64,000 nt of DNA from Thermococcus sp. 21S9 (GCF_012027635.1 NZ_SNUS01000001.1:1240001-1304000); one strand, 5' to 3'. Counted from the first letter of the stretch, positions 8,590 through 18,340 are shown. The notes: generated by a model not told the origin, from the letters alone. Translations and numbers: made by a program.

Positions 8590-10050
8590 TTAGCCTTCCG
8601 GATGTCTAACCTGGCCCGACTTTCCACTCTCTTTGGGCGTTTTTTCGATTATCGCCTTCATCCAGCTACCGCGGAGGAACCAGGCGAGGGCTATCAGCGC
8701 GCCAATGAAGTTGCTCAGTCCCATGCCGAAGAAAACTCCCCTGCTCGTGAAGTCGAACAGCTGGGCGAGGGGAATCGTGAGGCTGAGGAGCGTTATCGCA
8801 CCGACGTAGCCGAAGGCATAGCTCAGCGGAATCCTGAGGCCCCACAGGCGGATTATGCCGAGTAGCATCGTCTTCTTCGTGTGTCCGGCCGAGCTGAATG
8901 TTCTGTTGACGACTATGAAGATTCCGTTGAAGAAGGGCACCGAGATTAGGAAGTACTCGAGGACGATTTTGCTCTCGGCTATGACCTTCGGGTCGTCAAG
9001 GAAGACGCGGAAAATGGGAACGCGGAAGATTCCGATGATTAGAACGGCTAAACTCGCTATCGTGAAGTTGACGAGCATCGTTCTCTCGGCTATCCTCTTG
9101 GCCCTCTCGAACTTGCCAGCTCCAACGTTCTGAGCTATCATCGTGCCCATCGCCATGCTTATACCGCGCGAGATGCTCGTCAGAAAGTTGACGAGGCGGG
9201 TTGTTATGACGTAGGCCGCGTAGGTGACGTCGCCGAAGCCCATTATAATCCTCGTGAGCACTATGAAGCCGAAGCTGTTCGCCGACTGGCCGATGCTCGA
9301 CGGCAATCCAACGCGGAAGAGCCTCTTGTAGAACTCAAAGTCCGGTTTGAGGCTTGAGAGGCCAAGCTTTAACGCCACCTTTCCAGAGAACATCAGGTAG
9401 AACCCGATTACTGCCCCCGTGGCGTTCGCAATGACCGTTGCCAGAGCCGCGCCCGCAACGCCGAGCCTTGGGAAGGGTCCGAGCCCGAAGATTAGAATCG
9501 GGTCGAGGACTATGTTGAGGGATACCGTGAGCAGGGTTATCTTCATCGGCGTTTTGGTGTCACCACTTGCTCTCATCAGGGCGGAAAAGGCCATGTAGGT
9601 GAACGCGAAGGGGACGCCGAGGAACACTATGGTCGCGTAGGTCTTCGCGTAGGGATAGAGAGTCGGCGTGACCTTCATGAAGCGGAGCGCATAGGGGAGG
9701 ATTAGAACGCTCACGATGGCCGTAATTGCGGAGAAGAACAGCATGAGGGAGTAGAGCGCCCCCGCCGAGCGGTTGGCCTTCTCAAAGTTTCCTGCGCCGA
9801 TGTACTGGCCGACGTAGGCGAAACCCGCGGTTGCAAAACCCATGCCGAGGGCCATGAGGGTTCCGATGATGGGCCACACCACTCCCGGAGCTGAGAGGGC
9901 TTCCCTCCCGAGTTTTCCAAGCCAGAACGTGTCGGTTATGTTGTAAACGACCTGGACGAGGTTGTTCACCACGAGAGGCCCCGCTAACTTGAGTAAGGTT
10001 CTCTCTATCGGCCCGTTGATGATTTCTTCCCTCATCTCCGAGAGCTTCAT
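8590..10050 (-). CDS. MATE family multidrug/sodium exporter, copy 1
   Basis: A 486-residue polytopic protein of the MATE family (two six-helix halves). The N-terminal motif [21 protein letters not shown] is typical, and [10 protein letters not shown] and [10 protein letters not shown] mark the equivalent loops of the two halves. It would export cationic compounds in exchange for Na+ or H+; the substrate is unknown. It is a tandem paralog of the gene at 10089-11450. A TATA box (CTTTATATA, 10080-10088) sits in the 39-base gap, giving a leader of only a few bases. Confidence 0.88.
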   Translation of the reverse strand: MKLSEMREEIINGPIERTLLKLAGPLVVNNLVQVVYNITDTFWLGKLGREALSAPGVVWPIIGTLMALGMGFATAGFAYVGQYIGAGNFEKANRSAGALYSLMLFFSAITAIVSVLILPYALRFMKVTPTLYPYAKTYATIVFLGVPFAFTYMAFSALMRASGDTKTPMKITLLTVSLNIVLDPILIFGLGPFPRLGVAGAALATVIANATGAVIGFYLMFSGKVALKLGLSSLKPDFEFYKRLFRVGLPSSIGQSANSFGFIVLTRIIMGFGDVTYAAYVITTRLVNFLTSISRGISMAMGTMIAQNVGAGKFERAKRIAERTMLVNFTIASLAVLIIGIFRVPIFRVFLDDPKVIAESKIVLEYFLISVPFFNGIFIVVNRTFSSAGHTKKTMLLGIIRLWGLRIPLSYAFGYVGAITLLSLTIPLAQLFDFTSRGVFFGMGLSNFIGALIALAWFLRGSWMKAIIEKTPKESGKSGQVRHPEG

Positions 10051-10079
10051 TGCCTATCAGACCGCCGTCGAAAGGTTCC

Positions 10080-10088
10080 TATATAAAG
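10080..10088 (-). promoter_or_regulatory. TATA box of MATE copy 1
   Basis: CTTTATATA on the minus strand, ending about 30 bases before ATG 10050. The bases between box and start (CGACGG, then TCTGAT, then GGCAATG) resemble those before MATE copy 2. Confidence 0.55.
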
Positions 10089-11450
10089 CTACTCCTCTAT
10101 GAGCTTCTCCATCCAGCCTCCCCTGAGGAACCACGCCAGCGCCACAATGGCCGACAGGACGTTGCTCAATCCCATGCCGAGATAGACACCCCAGCTCGCC
10201 CCGACAATGAGGCCGAGTGCGTAGCTCAGAGGAATCCTGAGGCCCCAGAGCCTTATCAGTCCGAGGGTCATGCTGACCTTGGTCTTCCCAGCGGTCTGGA
10301 AGACGCCGGTGACGACGGAGAATATCCCGAAGAAGGGCAGGGACGTGAGGAAGTACTTCGCCACGAGCGAGGCCTCGTGAAGGACCGCGGGGTCGTCTAT
10401 GAACGCCCTGAACACGGGCTGGTTGAAGACTACTATGAAGGCGGTTCCCGCGGTCAGGACGGCGAGGTTTATGAGCATCGTCCTCTCCGCTATTTTCTTC
10501 GCCCTCTCGAAGTTTCCCGCCCCAATGTTCTGCCCGACCATCGTGCCCATCGCCTGAGCTATGCCGTTGGCTATCGCGAACATGAAGTTGGTCAGCCTGT
10601 TGGCTATCGCATAAGCGGCGAACGCCACGGTTCCGAACTGGAAGATTATCCTTGTCAGAACCATGAAGCCGAAGGCGTTGAGGGACTGGCCGAGCGCTGA
10701 GGGCAGGCCAACGCGGAAGATTTTCCTGTAGAACTCAAGGTCGGGCCTGAGGTCCTCCCGGGTGAACTTTATCCCCTTCTTGCCCGTGATGAGGTAATAT
10801 GCCCCGATGACCGAACCCACGCTGTTCGAGAACATCGTCGCTATCGCCGCTCCAACAACTCCAAGCTCTGGAAACGGCCCGAGTCCGAAGATTAGAACCG
10901 GGTCGAGGAGGGTGTTGAGGCCGACGGTGAAGAAGCTTATCACCATGGGCGTCTTCGTGTCGCCAACGGCCCTCAGGAGGAACGTGAAGGCGTAGTAGGT
11001 GAAGGCGAAGGGTATTCCGATGAATATGACGAGGGTGTAGTTGAGCGCGTAGGGGTAGACATCGGGTGAGACGTCCATGAGCTTCAGAACGTAAGGGGCC
11101 GAGAGCGAACCTATAACCGCCACAGCCACGGAGAAGAGCAGGCTCAGCGAGTAGAGCGCCCCGGCCGAGCGGTTCGCCATCTTGAAGTCCTTCGCGCCTA
11201 TGTACTGCGTCACGAAGGCGAAGCCGGCTATGGCGAACCCCATTCCGAGGCTCATGAGGGTGGCTATGAAGGGCCAGCTGGCTCCGGGTGCCGAGAGCTC
11301 CTCCCTGCCGAGCTTCCCGAGCCAGAACGTGTCTATGAGGTTGTAGAGGACCTGAACCATGTTGCTGACTATAAGCGGGCCCGCTAACCTGAGAAGTGTT
11401 CTCTCAATCGGCCCGTGCAGAATTTCCTCCCTGGCCCGCTCGATGGACAT
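10089..11450 (-). CDS. MATE family multidrug/sodium exporter, copy 2
   Basis: A 453-residue MATE protein, strongly similar along its whole length to the gene downstream (same N-terminal block [13 protein letters not shown], same [11 protein letters not shown] segment, same repeat loops GAKDFKMANR and GAGNFERAKK). About 12 membrane segments are expected. It has its own TATA box (TTTTTATAC, 11478-11486). The pair is a tandem duplication in which the promoter region was copied as well. The substrate is unknown. Confidence 0.88.
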   Translation of the reverse strand: MSIERAREEILHGPIERTLLRLAGPLIVSNMVQVLYNLIDTFWLGKLGREELSAPGASWPFIATLMSLGMGFAIAGFAFVTQYIGAKDFKMANRSAGALYSLSLLFSVAVAVIGSLSAPYVLKLMDVSPDVYPYALNYTLVIFIGIPFAFTYYAFTFLLRAVGDTKTPMVISFFTVGLNTLLDPVLIFGLGPFPELGVVGAAIATMFSNSVGSVIGAYYLITGKKGIKFTREDLRPDLEFYRKIFRVGLPSALGQSLNAFGFMVLTRIIFQFGTVAFAAYAIANRLTNFMFAIANGIAQAMGTMVGQNIGAGNFERAKKIAERTMLINLAVLTAGTAFIVVFNQPVFRAFIDDPAVLHEASLVAKYFLTSLPFFGIFSVVTGVFQTAGKTKVSMTLGLIRLWGLRIPLSYALGLIVGASWGVYLGMGLSNVLSAIVALAWFLRGGWMEKLIEE

Positions 11451-11477
11451 AGCAATCAGATTACCATCGAAGCGTTA

Positions 11478-11486
11478 GTATAAAAA
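11478..11486 (-). promoter_or_regulatory. TATA box of MATE copy 2
   Basis: TTTTTATAC on the minus strand, about 28 bases before ATG 11450. The predicted leader is very short and has no ribosome binding site. Confidence 0.55.
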
Positions 11487-11579
11487 CTTTGAGATGGATA
11501 AAAGGGCCAGTCTGCTGGGCTCTCTGGGTTAGTGGTAGAAGGCCTTATCGCAAAACTAAGTAGAAAAGGGGAAGAGAAC

Positions 11580-13934
11580 TCACTCAAGGAGCTTCTTCCT
11601 GGCCGCCTCGAGGAGTATCTTCTGCTCCTCCTGGGCAACGGTCTTCCTGATGAGCTCGACGGCATCGGGGTTGGCGCTGATGCTGTCGATGCCGAGCCTG
11701 ACGAGAATCCTGGCCATCTTCGGGTCGCTTCCGGCCTGTCCGCAGATGCTGGTCTCGACGCCGTACTTCTTGGCGACCTTGATGACGTTCTCGATGAGCT
11801 TGAGAACGGCCGGGTGCTTCTCGTCGTAGAGGTAGGCAATCCTGTCGTTGTCCCTGTCGATGGCGAGGGTGTACTGGGTGAGGTCGTTGGTACCGAAGCT
11901 GACGAAGTCAAGGCCCTCCTTGATGAGGTCCTCGATGATGAGCGCGGCCGCGGGAACCTCGACCATGATTCCCCACTCGACGTCCTTGTGTGGCTCGAGG
12001 CCAACTGAGCGGGCTATCTCCTTGGCCTTCCTTATCTGCTCGGGGTTGGCGACGAGCGGGAGCATGACGCCGATGTTGTCGTAGCCCTCCTCGACGACCT
12101 TCTTGATGGCCTTGAACTCGGCCTTGAGGAGCTCGACCTGGTCAAGGCTCCTCCTGATTCCGCGCCAGCCGAGCATCGGGTTCCTCTCGTCCGGCTCGTC
12201 CTCTCCACCGGGCATCTCCTTGAACTCGTTGGTCGGGGCGTCAAGGGTCCTGTACCAGACCGGCCTCGGGTAGAAGGCAGCTGCGACGGTCCTTATTCCG
12301 TCGGCGAGCTTCTCGACGAGCTCCTCCTCCTTGCCCTCCTTGATGAACTTGACCGGGTGCTGGCCGATGCTGAGTATCATGTGCTCAGCGCGGAGGAGGC
12401 CGACACCGTCGGCGCCGGTGGCAGCGGCCCTCTCGGCGACCTCGGGCATGGAGACGTTGACCTTGACCTTGGTGGCGGTGACGAGCGGGGCACCGGCAAC
12501 GACGACCTGCCCTCCGGCGGTCTTCTCTTCCTCCTTCTTCTCGACGAGGCTCTTAACTATACCCTTGTAGACGACACCGCGGGTACCGTCAACGGTGACG
12601 TAGTCGCCGGTCTTGAGCTTCTTGGTGGCCTCCTTGGTACCGACGACGGCCGGGATACCGAGCTCCCTACTAACGATGGCGGCGTGGCTGGTCCTTCCAC
12701 CCTCATCGGTGATGATGGCGCTGGCCCTCTTCATGGCCGGGACCATGTCCGGGTTGGTCATGGTGGTGACGAGAACGTCGCCCTCCTTGACCTTGTCAAT
12801 CTCGCTGGCGTCGAAGATGACGACGACCCTACCGGCACCGATGCCCGGTGAGGCACCGAGACCCTTGAGGATGACCTCGGCCTCTTCAGTAACCTCGGCG
12901 CCCTCCTCGCTCTTGGCCTCCTTGAGGGTGGTAATCGGCCTGCTCTGGACGATGTAGAGCTTGCCGTCGTCCTTGTCGTAGGCCCACTCGATGTCCTGTG
13001 GCCAGCCGTAGTGCTCCTCAATCTTGGCACCGAGCTTCGCAACTTCAACAATCTGGTCGTCGGTGAGAACCTGCTTCTCAACCCACTCGGGGCCGAGGTA
13101 CTCGGCGACCTTGACGTAGACGGTGCCCTTGCCGGTCTCGGGGTTCCTGACGACCATAACTTCCTTCTTGGCGATGAACTTCTCCTTTATCTTCCAGGTG
13201 CCCTTCTCGACGATGTACTCGTCAGGGGTGACGCTTCCGCTGACGACGGCCTCACCGAGGCCCCAGCTGGCGTTAATCATTATCTCGTTCCTGTCGTTGG
13301 TGACCGGGTTGGCGGTGAACATGACACCGCTCTTCTCGCTGTTGACCATCTTCTGAACGACGGCGCTGAGGTAAACCTTGCTGTGGTCGAAGCCCTGCTT
13401 GGCCCTGTAGAAGGTAGCCCTCGCGGTCCAGAGTGAGGCCCAGCACTTCTTGACCTTGTCTATGACGTCCTCAACACCGTAGACGTCGAGGTAGGTCTCC
13501 TGCTGGCCGGCGAAGGAAGCCTCCGGAAGGTCCTCGGCGGTGGCAGAAGAGCGAACGGCGACGTAAACGGCATCCTTGTTGAACCTCTGGCTGAGCTTCT
13601 TGTAGGCGTCCTCAATCTCCTTGGCAATCTCCTCGGGCATCTCCATGGACATTATCTTCTCTCTAATCTTGGCGGTGTTCTCCTGGAGCTGCTTGGAGTC
13701 ATCAACGTTGGTCTTGCTTATGATGTCCATAATCCACTCCTGAAGGGTCCTACCGTCCTCAACCTTAACGTTCTCAACAAAGTACTTGTAGGCCTCAGCG
13801 GTGACACAGAATCCGGGCGGAACCGGTATTCCGGCGTTGGTAAGCTCACCAAGGTTGGCGCCCTTGCCTCCGACAAGGGGGACATCCTTCTTGCTGAGCT
13901 CCTCGAACCACCTTATAAACCTGTATTCGCTCAT
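11580..13934 (-). CDS. ppsA: Phosphoenolpyruvate synthase
   Basis: A 784-residue cytoplasmic enzyme interconverting pyruvate + ATP and phosphoenolpyruvate + AMP + Pi. Domain order fits the family: N-terminal nucleotide-binding domain (GGKGANLGEL, VRSSATAEDLP), central phosphohistidine domain with GGRTSHAAI (His417 carries the phosphate) and a C-terminal PEP/pyruvate barrel with GTNDLTQ and CGQAGSDP (Cys731). It has no intein. In Thermococcales the enzyme also works in the glycolytic direction (published for T. kodakarensis). The ATG follows GGAGGGAATTGCC; the promoter carries a probable glycolytic-motif operator. Codon choice looks like that of a highly expressed gene. Confidence 0.96.
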   Translation of the reverse strand: MSEYRFIRWFEELSKKDVPLVGGKGANLGELTNAGIPVPPGFCVTAEAYKYFVENVKVEDGRTLQEWIMDIISKTNVDDSKQLQENTAKIREKIMSMEMPEEIAKEIEDAYKKLSQRFNKDAVYVAVRSSATAEDLPEASFAGQQETYLDVYGVEDVIDKVKKCWASLWTARATFYRAKQGFDHSKVYLSAVVQKMVNSEKSGVMFTANPVTNDRNEIMINASWGLGEAVVSGSVTPDEYIVEKGTWKIKEKFIAKKEVMVVRNPETGKGTVYVKVAEYLGPEWVEKQVLTDDQIVEVAKLGAKIEEHYGWPQDIEWAYDKDDGKLYIVQSRPITTLKEAKSEEGAEVTEEAEVILKGLGASPGIGAGRVVVIFDASEIDKVKEGDVLVTTMTNPDMVPAMKRASAIITDEGGRTSHAAIVSRELGIPAVVGTKEATKKLKTGDYVTVDGTRGVVYKGIVKSLVEKKEEEKTAGGQVVVAGAPLVTATKVKVNVSMPEVAERAAATGADGVGLLRAEHMILSIGQHPVKFIKEGKEEELVEKLADGIRTVAAAFYPRPVWYRTLDAPTNEFKEMPGGEDEPDERNPMLGWRGIRRSLDQVELLKAEFKAIKKVVEEGYDNIGVMLPLVANPEQIRKAKEIARSVGLEPHKDVEWGIMVEVPAAALIIEDLIKEGLDFVSFGTNDLTQYTLAIDRDNDRIAYLYDEKHPAVLKLIENVIKVAKKYGVETSICGQAGSDPKMARILVRLGIDSISANPDAVELIRKTVAQEEQKILLEAARKKLLE

Positions 13935-13951
13935 GGCAATTCCCTCCGTTT

Positions 13952-13968
13952 AATTACTGCGGGTGATA
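13952..13968. promoter_or_regulatory. Probable Thermococcales glycolytic motif (TrmBL1/Tgr site) upstream of ppsA
   Basis: The sequence AATTAC-TGCGG-GTGATA matches TATCAC-N5-GTGATA at 10 of 12 positions (right half perfect on the plus strand). It lies just downstream of the ppsA TATA box (13982-13990) and covers the inferred transcript start near 13959. That position is the arrangement reported for sugar-inducible glycolytic genes rather than for gluconeogenic ones. Confidence 0.5.
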
Positions 13969-13981
13969 TATCGAAAGGTCG

Positions 13982-13990
13982 CTTTTAAAA
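13982..13990 (-). promoter_or_regulatory. ppsA TATA box
   Basis: TTTTAAAAG on the minus strand, giving a transcript start near 13959 and a leader of about 25 bases. Confidence 0.6.
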
Positions 13991-14066
13991 TTAACTATCC
14001 AGGCCTGTTCCTCAGTGTATAAGGTTGAAAAAGAGAGGGGATGTGTTCATTTGGAAATAGGGCGCC

Positions 14067-15491
14067 CTAATTCGCCCCGAAACCTTCCTTTATAAAGATT
14101 TTGAACCTTCCGCAGAACTCCCCCACCTGACGGTACCCTCCGCTCTCCTCAACAAGGTGCTCCTCTGACTCTGTCTTTGTTATGACCATGTCGTAGTACC
14201 CATGTTTGAGCCTATCCTCGACGTTTATCCTGCTGGTTATGGCGTCCACTCTGGCTCTGGGGTAGTAAAAGCCAGCTATCGTGTAGAGCGTCGGAGAGAC
14301 GAGCAGAGTTCTGGCACTGTACCTCTCGCTTGCGTAGCGGAGGGTGTGTGATTCGCATTTTCCAGTCGTGTTCCACCGTTCCTTCAGATGGAACGCACTT
14401 CCCCCCACCGGGATGAGGAGGAGAAGTGCGAGGCCTATTGTGATGGCCTTCTTCCACGGCTTTATTGGCCGTCCAGCGAGTTCAAGGGCTTTTTCAATCC
14501 CGTCCACGATTAGGGAAACCCCCTCAACGGCGAGTATTCCCATCACCGGGGCGAGGAACGTTATGAAGCGCGTCTCCTTGTGGGTGACCGTCATTATCAT
14601 GGCAAACCCGATGAGGGCCCAGCTTATCAGGAGCCATCCTTTTTCGTCCTGCTTCTGCCTAACGAACCCGAGGAGTGCAAGGGCAGGGAGTACAGCTCCG
14701 ATGTCATCAACAAGCCATTTGAGAAACGTTGAAACCGAGACCGGCCTGTCTGCCGTTACCGTCCTGCTCGCTATTTCAAACGGCTTCAGCACCCCCCCGT
14801 AGTGAAGGTGGCCTAGGTAGAGCCAGGGACTAACGGTGAGGAGGAGCAGGGCGAAGCCAATCCAATATTCCCTCTTTTTGACCCAGTTCCAGTACTCGGT
14901 GAGCCAGAGGTAAGCGACGAAAACCGCTATTATTGAGAGCCCGGTATAGCGCGTCAGTATCGCGAGGCCGGCCGAAACGAAGGCGAGATAAATCCTCGTG
15001 GGGCTTCCGCGTTTTCTTCCGGTGTAGAGGAGGTAGATGGCCAGGGTGTAGAAGAACGTAAACTCGCTGTGGACGAGCTCCCTGGTCCCCATTGTGAAGG
15101 CAAGGGCGTTGAAGATGAAGAAGGCCGAGGCAAGGATCCCCTTGACGAACCTTTCAAAGAGCTCCAGGGTTAACAGGTAAACTAGAACCGCCGTCAGGGC
15201 GAAGAAAACGACCGACACGAGCCTTGCAACCCTTAGCTGGCTAAGGGGTTCGTGAACGAAGTGGTAGAAGAGGGAGAGCGTGTACGGATAAAGCGGGGGG
15301 CGATACATAACGTAGACGCCCTGGTATGTGAAGTTGGTTGGGCTGACAGCGAGGTTCCTCGCGATGTCAATGTAAAGCGCTCCGTCGTAGCTCAGGGTGT
15401 CCCAGGGTGGAAAAGTGGCGAGTTCAACGCCCAGTGCGAAAAGGAAGAGTATTCCTGGCAGGACTTTCCGGGTTAGGGTTCTCTTATCCAT
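14067..15491 (-). CDS. GT-C (PMT/GT39-like) dolichyl-phosphate sugar glycosyltransferase
   Basis: A 474-residue membrane protein. After the first membrane segment comes an acidic loop (PPWDTLSYDGALYIDIARN, about residues 28-46) typical of the PMT/ArnT/GT39 glycosyltransferases, which use lipid-linked sugars on the outer membrane face. About ten more hydrophobic segments follow, then a soluble tail of about 90 residues. It is last in a four-gene minus-strand operon with two Wzy-like proteins, overlapping the upstream gene by 8 bases. Role in surface polysaccharide or protein glycosylation is an inference from family and context. Confidence 0.78.
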   Translation of the reverse strand: MDKRTLTRKVLPGILFLFALGVELATFPPWDTLSYDGALYIDIARNLAVSPTNFTYQGVYVMYRPPLYPYTLSLFYHFVHEPLSQLRVARLVSVVFFALTAVLVYLLTLELFERFVKGILASAFFIFNALAFTMGTRELVHSEFTFFYTLAIYLLYTGRKRGSPTRIYLAFVSAGLAILTRYTGLSIIAVFVAYLWLTEYWNWVKKREYWIGFALLLLTVSPWLYLGHLHYGGVLKPFEIASRTVTADRPVSVSTFLKWLVDDIGAVLPALALLGFVRQKQDEKGWLLISWALIGFAMIMTVTHKETRFITFLAPVMGILAVEGVSLIVDGIEKALELAGRPIKPWKKAITIGLALLLLIPVGGSAFHLKERWNTTGKCESHTLRYASERYSARTLLVSPTLYTIAGFYYPRARVDAITSRINVEDRLKHGYYDMVITKTESEEHLVEESGGYRQVGEFCGRFKIFIKEGFGAN

Positions 15492-16536
15492 TTCTCTTCA
15501 CCCCTGCAAGGTACGCCATCAGGAGGATTGCAACGAGGAACTGTCCCTCAATTCCAATGTCGAGGGCAATGATTGCAACGGTGAGCGCGAAGGTTCCCGT
15601 GAATGGGTTCTTCGAAGCCCTTCCCAGGGCGAGCCCAAGGATTAAGGCCTCAATTAGCCCGAGAATCCCAAAGTCGTAGACCGGCTGTCCAAAGAGAGTG
15701 TACGTGTATCCGATTTCCTTCCCAAAAAGCCTCCCAACGTAGCCGGTGGGGTCCGGGTTGAAGAGAAGCGCCCGGTTCCCGAGTGGCATTCCCAAGTGGA
15801 AGAGCCTCTCGTAGACGGTGTACGATGAGGCGGGCCTGTAAAGAAGGCTTCCGAAAAAGCCGAGTTTCCAGGTGGGATACTCGCTTACCGTAACGTAGTA
15901 CCTCGCCAGGAACACCGCCAGGAGAAGGACTGCACCGAGTACGAGTTGAGTTCGGTGTTTCTTGATTTCTCCCGTGTTTATCCTCCCGTCGTATGCCAAT
16001 CTCAGGATGTACGCCACGGCTATGCCGAGCCCAACCGTCCTCGAAGCTCCGATGAGTGCAATCATCTCGCCAAGGAGCAGAAGCCTGAAGTCCGGAAAAA
16101 CAGCGATGGCTCCAATGAGCAGGTCTCCAGCTACGAGAAAAGGCACACTTGCAGTAGTGTACCTTAGCTCCGGCTTCAGCAGGGGAATCCCCCACATGGC
16201 ACAGGCGATGGTCGTTAGAACAACCGCCAGAAGGACTGCGAAGGGAACGGCCTTCTCAAGGAGGTCTTTTCTCATCGCTATGAACAGGAACGCAAAGCTG
16301 AGGAGTCCGCCGATTAGATACCCCGGCCCGAGTGGAATGAGCAGGAGAAACGCCAGGAGAAATGTCCAATCGGGCACTTTTACATCAAGGCTCCAACCCG
16401 TGAATAGAAGGGCAAGGAAGGTCAGGGCGTAAAGGGCAGGAAGCGCCTCTATCCCGTTGAAGTAGAGGAGCTTTCCGAGCCACGCCATTGAGAGATATGC
16501 CCCTGCAGTTAGGGCGAAGATTTCACGGGGTTTCAC
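15484..16536 (-). CDS. Polytopic membrane protein, Wzy/O-antigen-polymerase-like
   Basis: A 350-residue protein that is almost entirely hydrophobic (about ten segments), with a long periplasm-side type loop near residues 215-275 containing several Tyr and Arg. This topology, an Arg-rich outer loop between late helices, is that of oligosaccharide repeat unit polymerases. Sequence signatures in that family are weak, so the call rests on topology and operon context. It overlaps the upstream gene by 14 bases and the downstream glycosyltransferase by 8. Confidence 0.6.
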   Translation of the reverse strand: MKPREIFALTAGAYLSMAWLGKLLYFNGIEALPALYALTFLALLFTGWSLDVKVPDWTFLLAFLLLIPLGPGYLIGGLLSFAFLFIAMRKDLLEKAVPFAVLLAVVLTTIACAMWGIPLLKPELRYTTASVPFLVAGDLLIGAIAVFPDFRLLLLGEMIALIGASRTVGLGIAVAYILRLAYDGRINTGEIKKHRTQLVLGAVLLLAVFLARYYVTVSEYPTWKLGFFGSLLYRPASSYTVYERLFHLGMPLGNRALLFNPDPTGYVGRLFGKEIGYTYTLFGQPVYDFGILGLIEALILGLALGRASKNPFTGTFALTVAIIALDIGIEGQFLVAILLMAYLAGVKRNG

Positions 16537-17515
16537 CCTTCCTCATCACCTTCCACCCTCTGTAAACAGCGTACGCCCCGAGGAGAAACAGGACGTAGAC
16601 GGGCAGGTCGAGAATTCCGGTCTCAACGCCGACTATCCCGTATGCGAGGGTTGAGTAATAGAGTGCCTTCGTCGTCGGGTGAGTTGCGTTCGAAATGGCC
16701 CCGTAGTAAAGCCCGAGGAGAAAGCCCTCGACTATTGCAAAGACTCCAAAGTCCAGGTACATCCCCCCGAGCAGGGTTGCAGTTATCGTTGAGCCTGTGT
16801 GGACGTAGAGGAACTTTGCGATGAGGCCCCTCGGCGAGTATCCGCCCCATAGATACGAGGCAATTCCCGCCCACTGGAGTGCTCCCCTGTATGTCCCGCT
16901 CCAGTCCCCGCGCCAGACTATCACGTCGAGCGCCGACACCGTACTCTGAAAGCGAACCCAGAGGCTTGAGAGCGCGTTTCCTCTGAGGAAGGTTATGAGC
17001 AGGAAAAGTGCAATACCTCCCGCAAGGATTCCCGCGAGCCTTTTGAGGTCGAGTTCGCCCCGCTCCCTTGCGCTCTCGTAGTAGGCGGAGCCGATGGCTA
17101 TGACCGAAACGAGGACGGGGGTTCTGTAGGCGTAGAGAGAAACTGCAACTGGATAGAGGAGGGCGTACTTCTTTCCCCTGCTGAAGAGGTAGACACTTGA
17201 GGGGACTCCAAGGAAGTACGTGAGGGCTGTCAGCCTCGGGTTGAGCTGGGTTCGTATTGCGGGGTAAATAAGCGGAACGTCACCAAGTTTGATGACCTGG
17301 ATTCCTATTATAATTATCGCAGTCCAGAAGGCGTACCGTATGTACTTTTCATCGATTTTAAAACCCTCATCCTTCCACCTGACCCGCTCTCCCTTTTTGA
17401 TTCCCCAGAGTATCGCGAGGGCGAAGGCGAGGCTCACCGCAAGGGTCTTTGGTTCGGCGAGACCTATTGCAACGTAGGCCATAAACAGAACCGGCACGAG
17501 AGCCGGGAGCTTCAT
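16523..17515 (-). CDS. Polytopic membrane protein, oligosaccharide repeat unit polymerase-like
   Basis: A 330-residue protein with about ten hydrophobic segments and an extended hydrophilic loop around residues 185-235. It shows features often seen in archaeal EpsG/Wzy-like polymerases: an early Arg/Asn-rich loop (TQLNPRLTALTYF) and the sequence YRTPVLV in a mid helix. Similar organisation to its downstream neighbour suggests the two are distant paralogs or two steps of one assembly pathway. It overlaps the upstream gene by 4 bases, a translational coupling arrangement. Confidence 0.6.
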   Translation of the reverse strand: MKLPALVPVLFMAYVAIGLAEPKTLAVSLAFALAILWGIKKGERVRWKDEGFKIDEKYIRYAFWTAIIIIGIQVIKLGDVPLIYPAIRTQLNPRLTALTYFLGVPSSVYLFSRGKKYALLYPVAVSLYAYRTPVLVSVIAIGSAYYESARERGELDLKRLAGILAGGIALFLLITFLRGNALSSLWVRFQSTVSALDVIVWRGDWSGTYRGALQWAGIASYLWGGYSPRGLIAKFLYVHTGSTITATLLGGMYLDFGVFAIVEGFLLGLYYGAISNATHPTTKALYYSTLAYGIVGVETGILDLPVYVLFLLGAYAVYRGWKVMRKGETP

Positions 17516-18186
17516 GGACTTCTCACCTCAACGAGCCTCAGGGGAAGGTTCCTCTCGTCGGAGTTAACGTATAGCAGTCCGTATGTGTAAACGGTGTAGT
17601 TGCCGAGGTACTTGGCAAGGTACTGGACGGGAACCATATTGGCGGTTATGATGGCCCCGTTCGAGCTGAGGTGGTTTATGGTTATCGAACCGTAGGTCTT
17701 GTAATCGGCGAGGTACTTCAGCTTTCCTATCTCGATGGGGGTTATGTTTCCGTCTATGTATATCCTCCCGGAGTAGCGGACGGAATAGTACTGGGGCGGG
17801 AGGAGCTTAGAAAACACTTCCGAGCCGGTCCCCTCAAGGGGAGTGACCTCGTAGAGGTAGACCTTGCCGTGGTAGATTACCCGGATGAGCTTGGCCTTTA
17901 TGTCTTCTTTCGTCGCTTCAGGTCCTCCAACGGTGTAAGTGGTTCCGTTAACGACGATGGATATCGTTGAGCCCCTCACGCTGAGGAGGTTCCCTTTTAT
18001 GGTCTTTCCGTCGACGGTTTCAACCACAACGGTAACGTTGAACCCTTTAACGAGAAGACCGTACGCGTGGTTCGCTGACTCGTAGATTTCTCCGCCCTGG
18101 TAGTGCTGAACCTGGGAGTTCAGGATGAACCCGATAATCGCGAGTCCAATCAGGATTACAGCAACGTGTCGGCCCCTTATTTCCAT
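17512..18186 (-). CDS. Membrane-anchored extracellular protein of a glycan operon
   Basis: A 224-residue protein with one N-terminal membrane segment (residues 7-23); the rest is outside, rich in beta-type sequence and with several Asn-X-Ser/Thr sites. It is not recognised. It is first in the operon 18186 to 14067 with two Wzy-like membrane proteins and a GT-C enzyme. The start has GGTGAGTTAAC before ATG, and GATTTTTAACC (near 18240-18250) is a suitable TATA box. The position suggests a secreted accessory factor in surface-glycan assembly. Confidence 0.72.
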   Translation of the reverse strand: MEIRGRHVAVILIGLAIIGFILNSQVQHYQGGEIYESANHAYGLLVKGFNVTVVVETVDGKTIKGNLLSVRGSTISIVVNGTTYTVGGPEATKEDIKAKLIRVIYHGKVYLYEVTPLEGTGSEVFSKLLPPQYYSVRYSGRIYIDGNITPIEIGKLKYLADYKTYGSITINHLSSNGAIITANMVPVQYLAKYLGNYTVYTYGLLYVNSDERNLPLRLVEVRSP

Positions 18187-18340
18187 GTTAACTCACCGGC
18201 TTTCATCATAATGCATTAGTTTGCCTTTTGATTCGCCGTTAGGTTAAAAATCTTTTCTGTAGTTGGAACACGGTGTCAATTTGATACTTCGGTACACAAC
18301 GTTGTTCTTTTCGGCGTTTTCGAGCGCACCCCAGTCGAAA

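Noticed and set aside
11580-13934. Intein in ppsA
   Set aside because: The protein reads through all domains without an insertion; its length is normal for the family.
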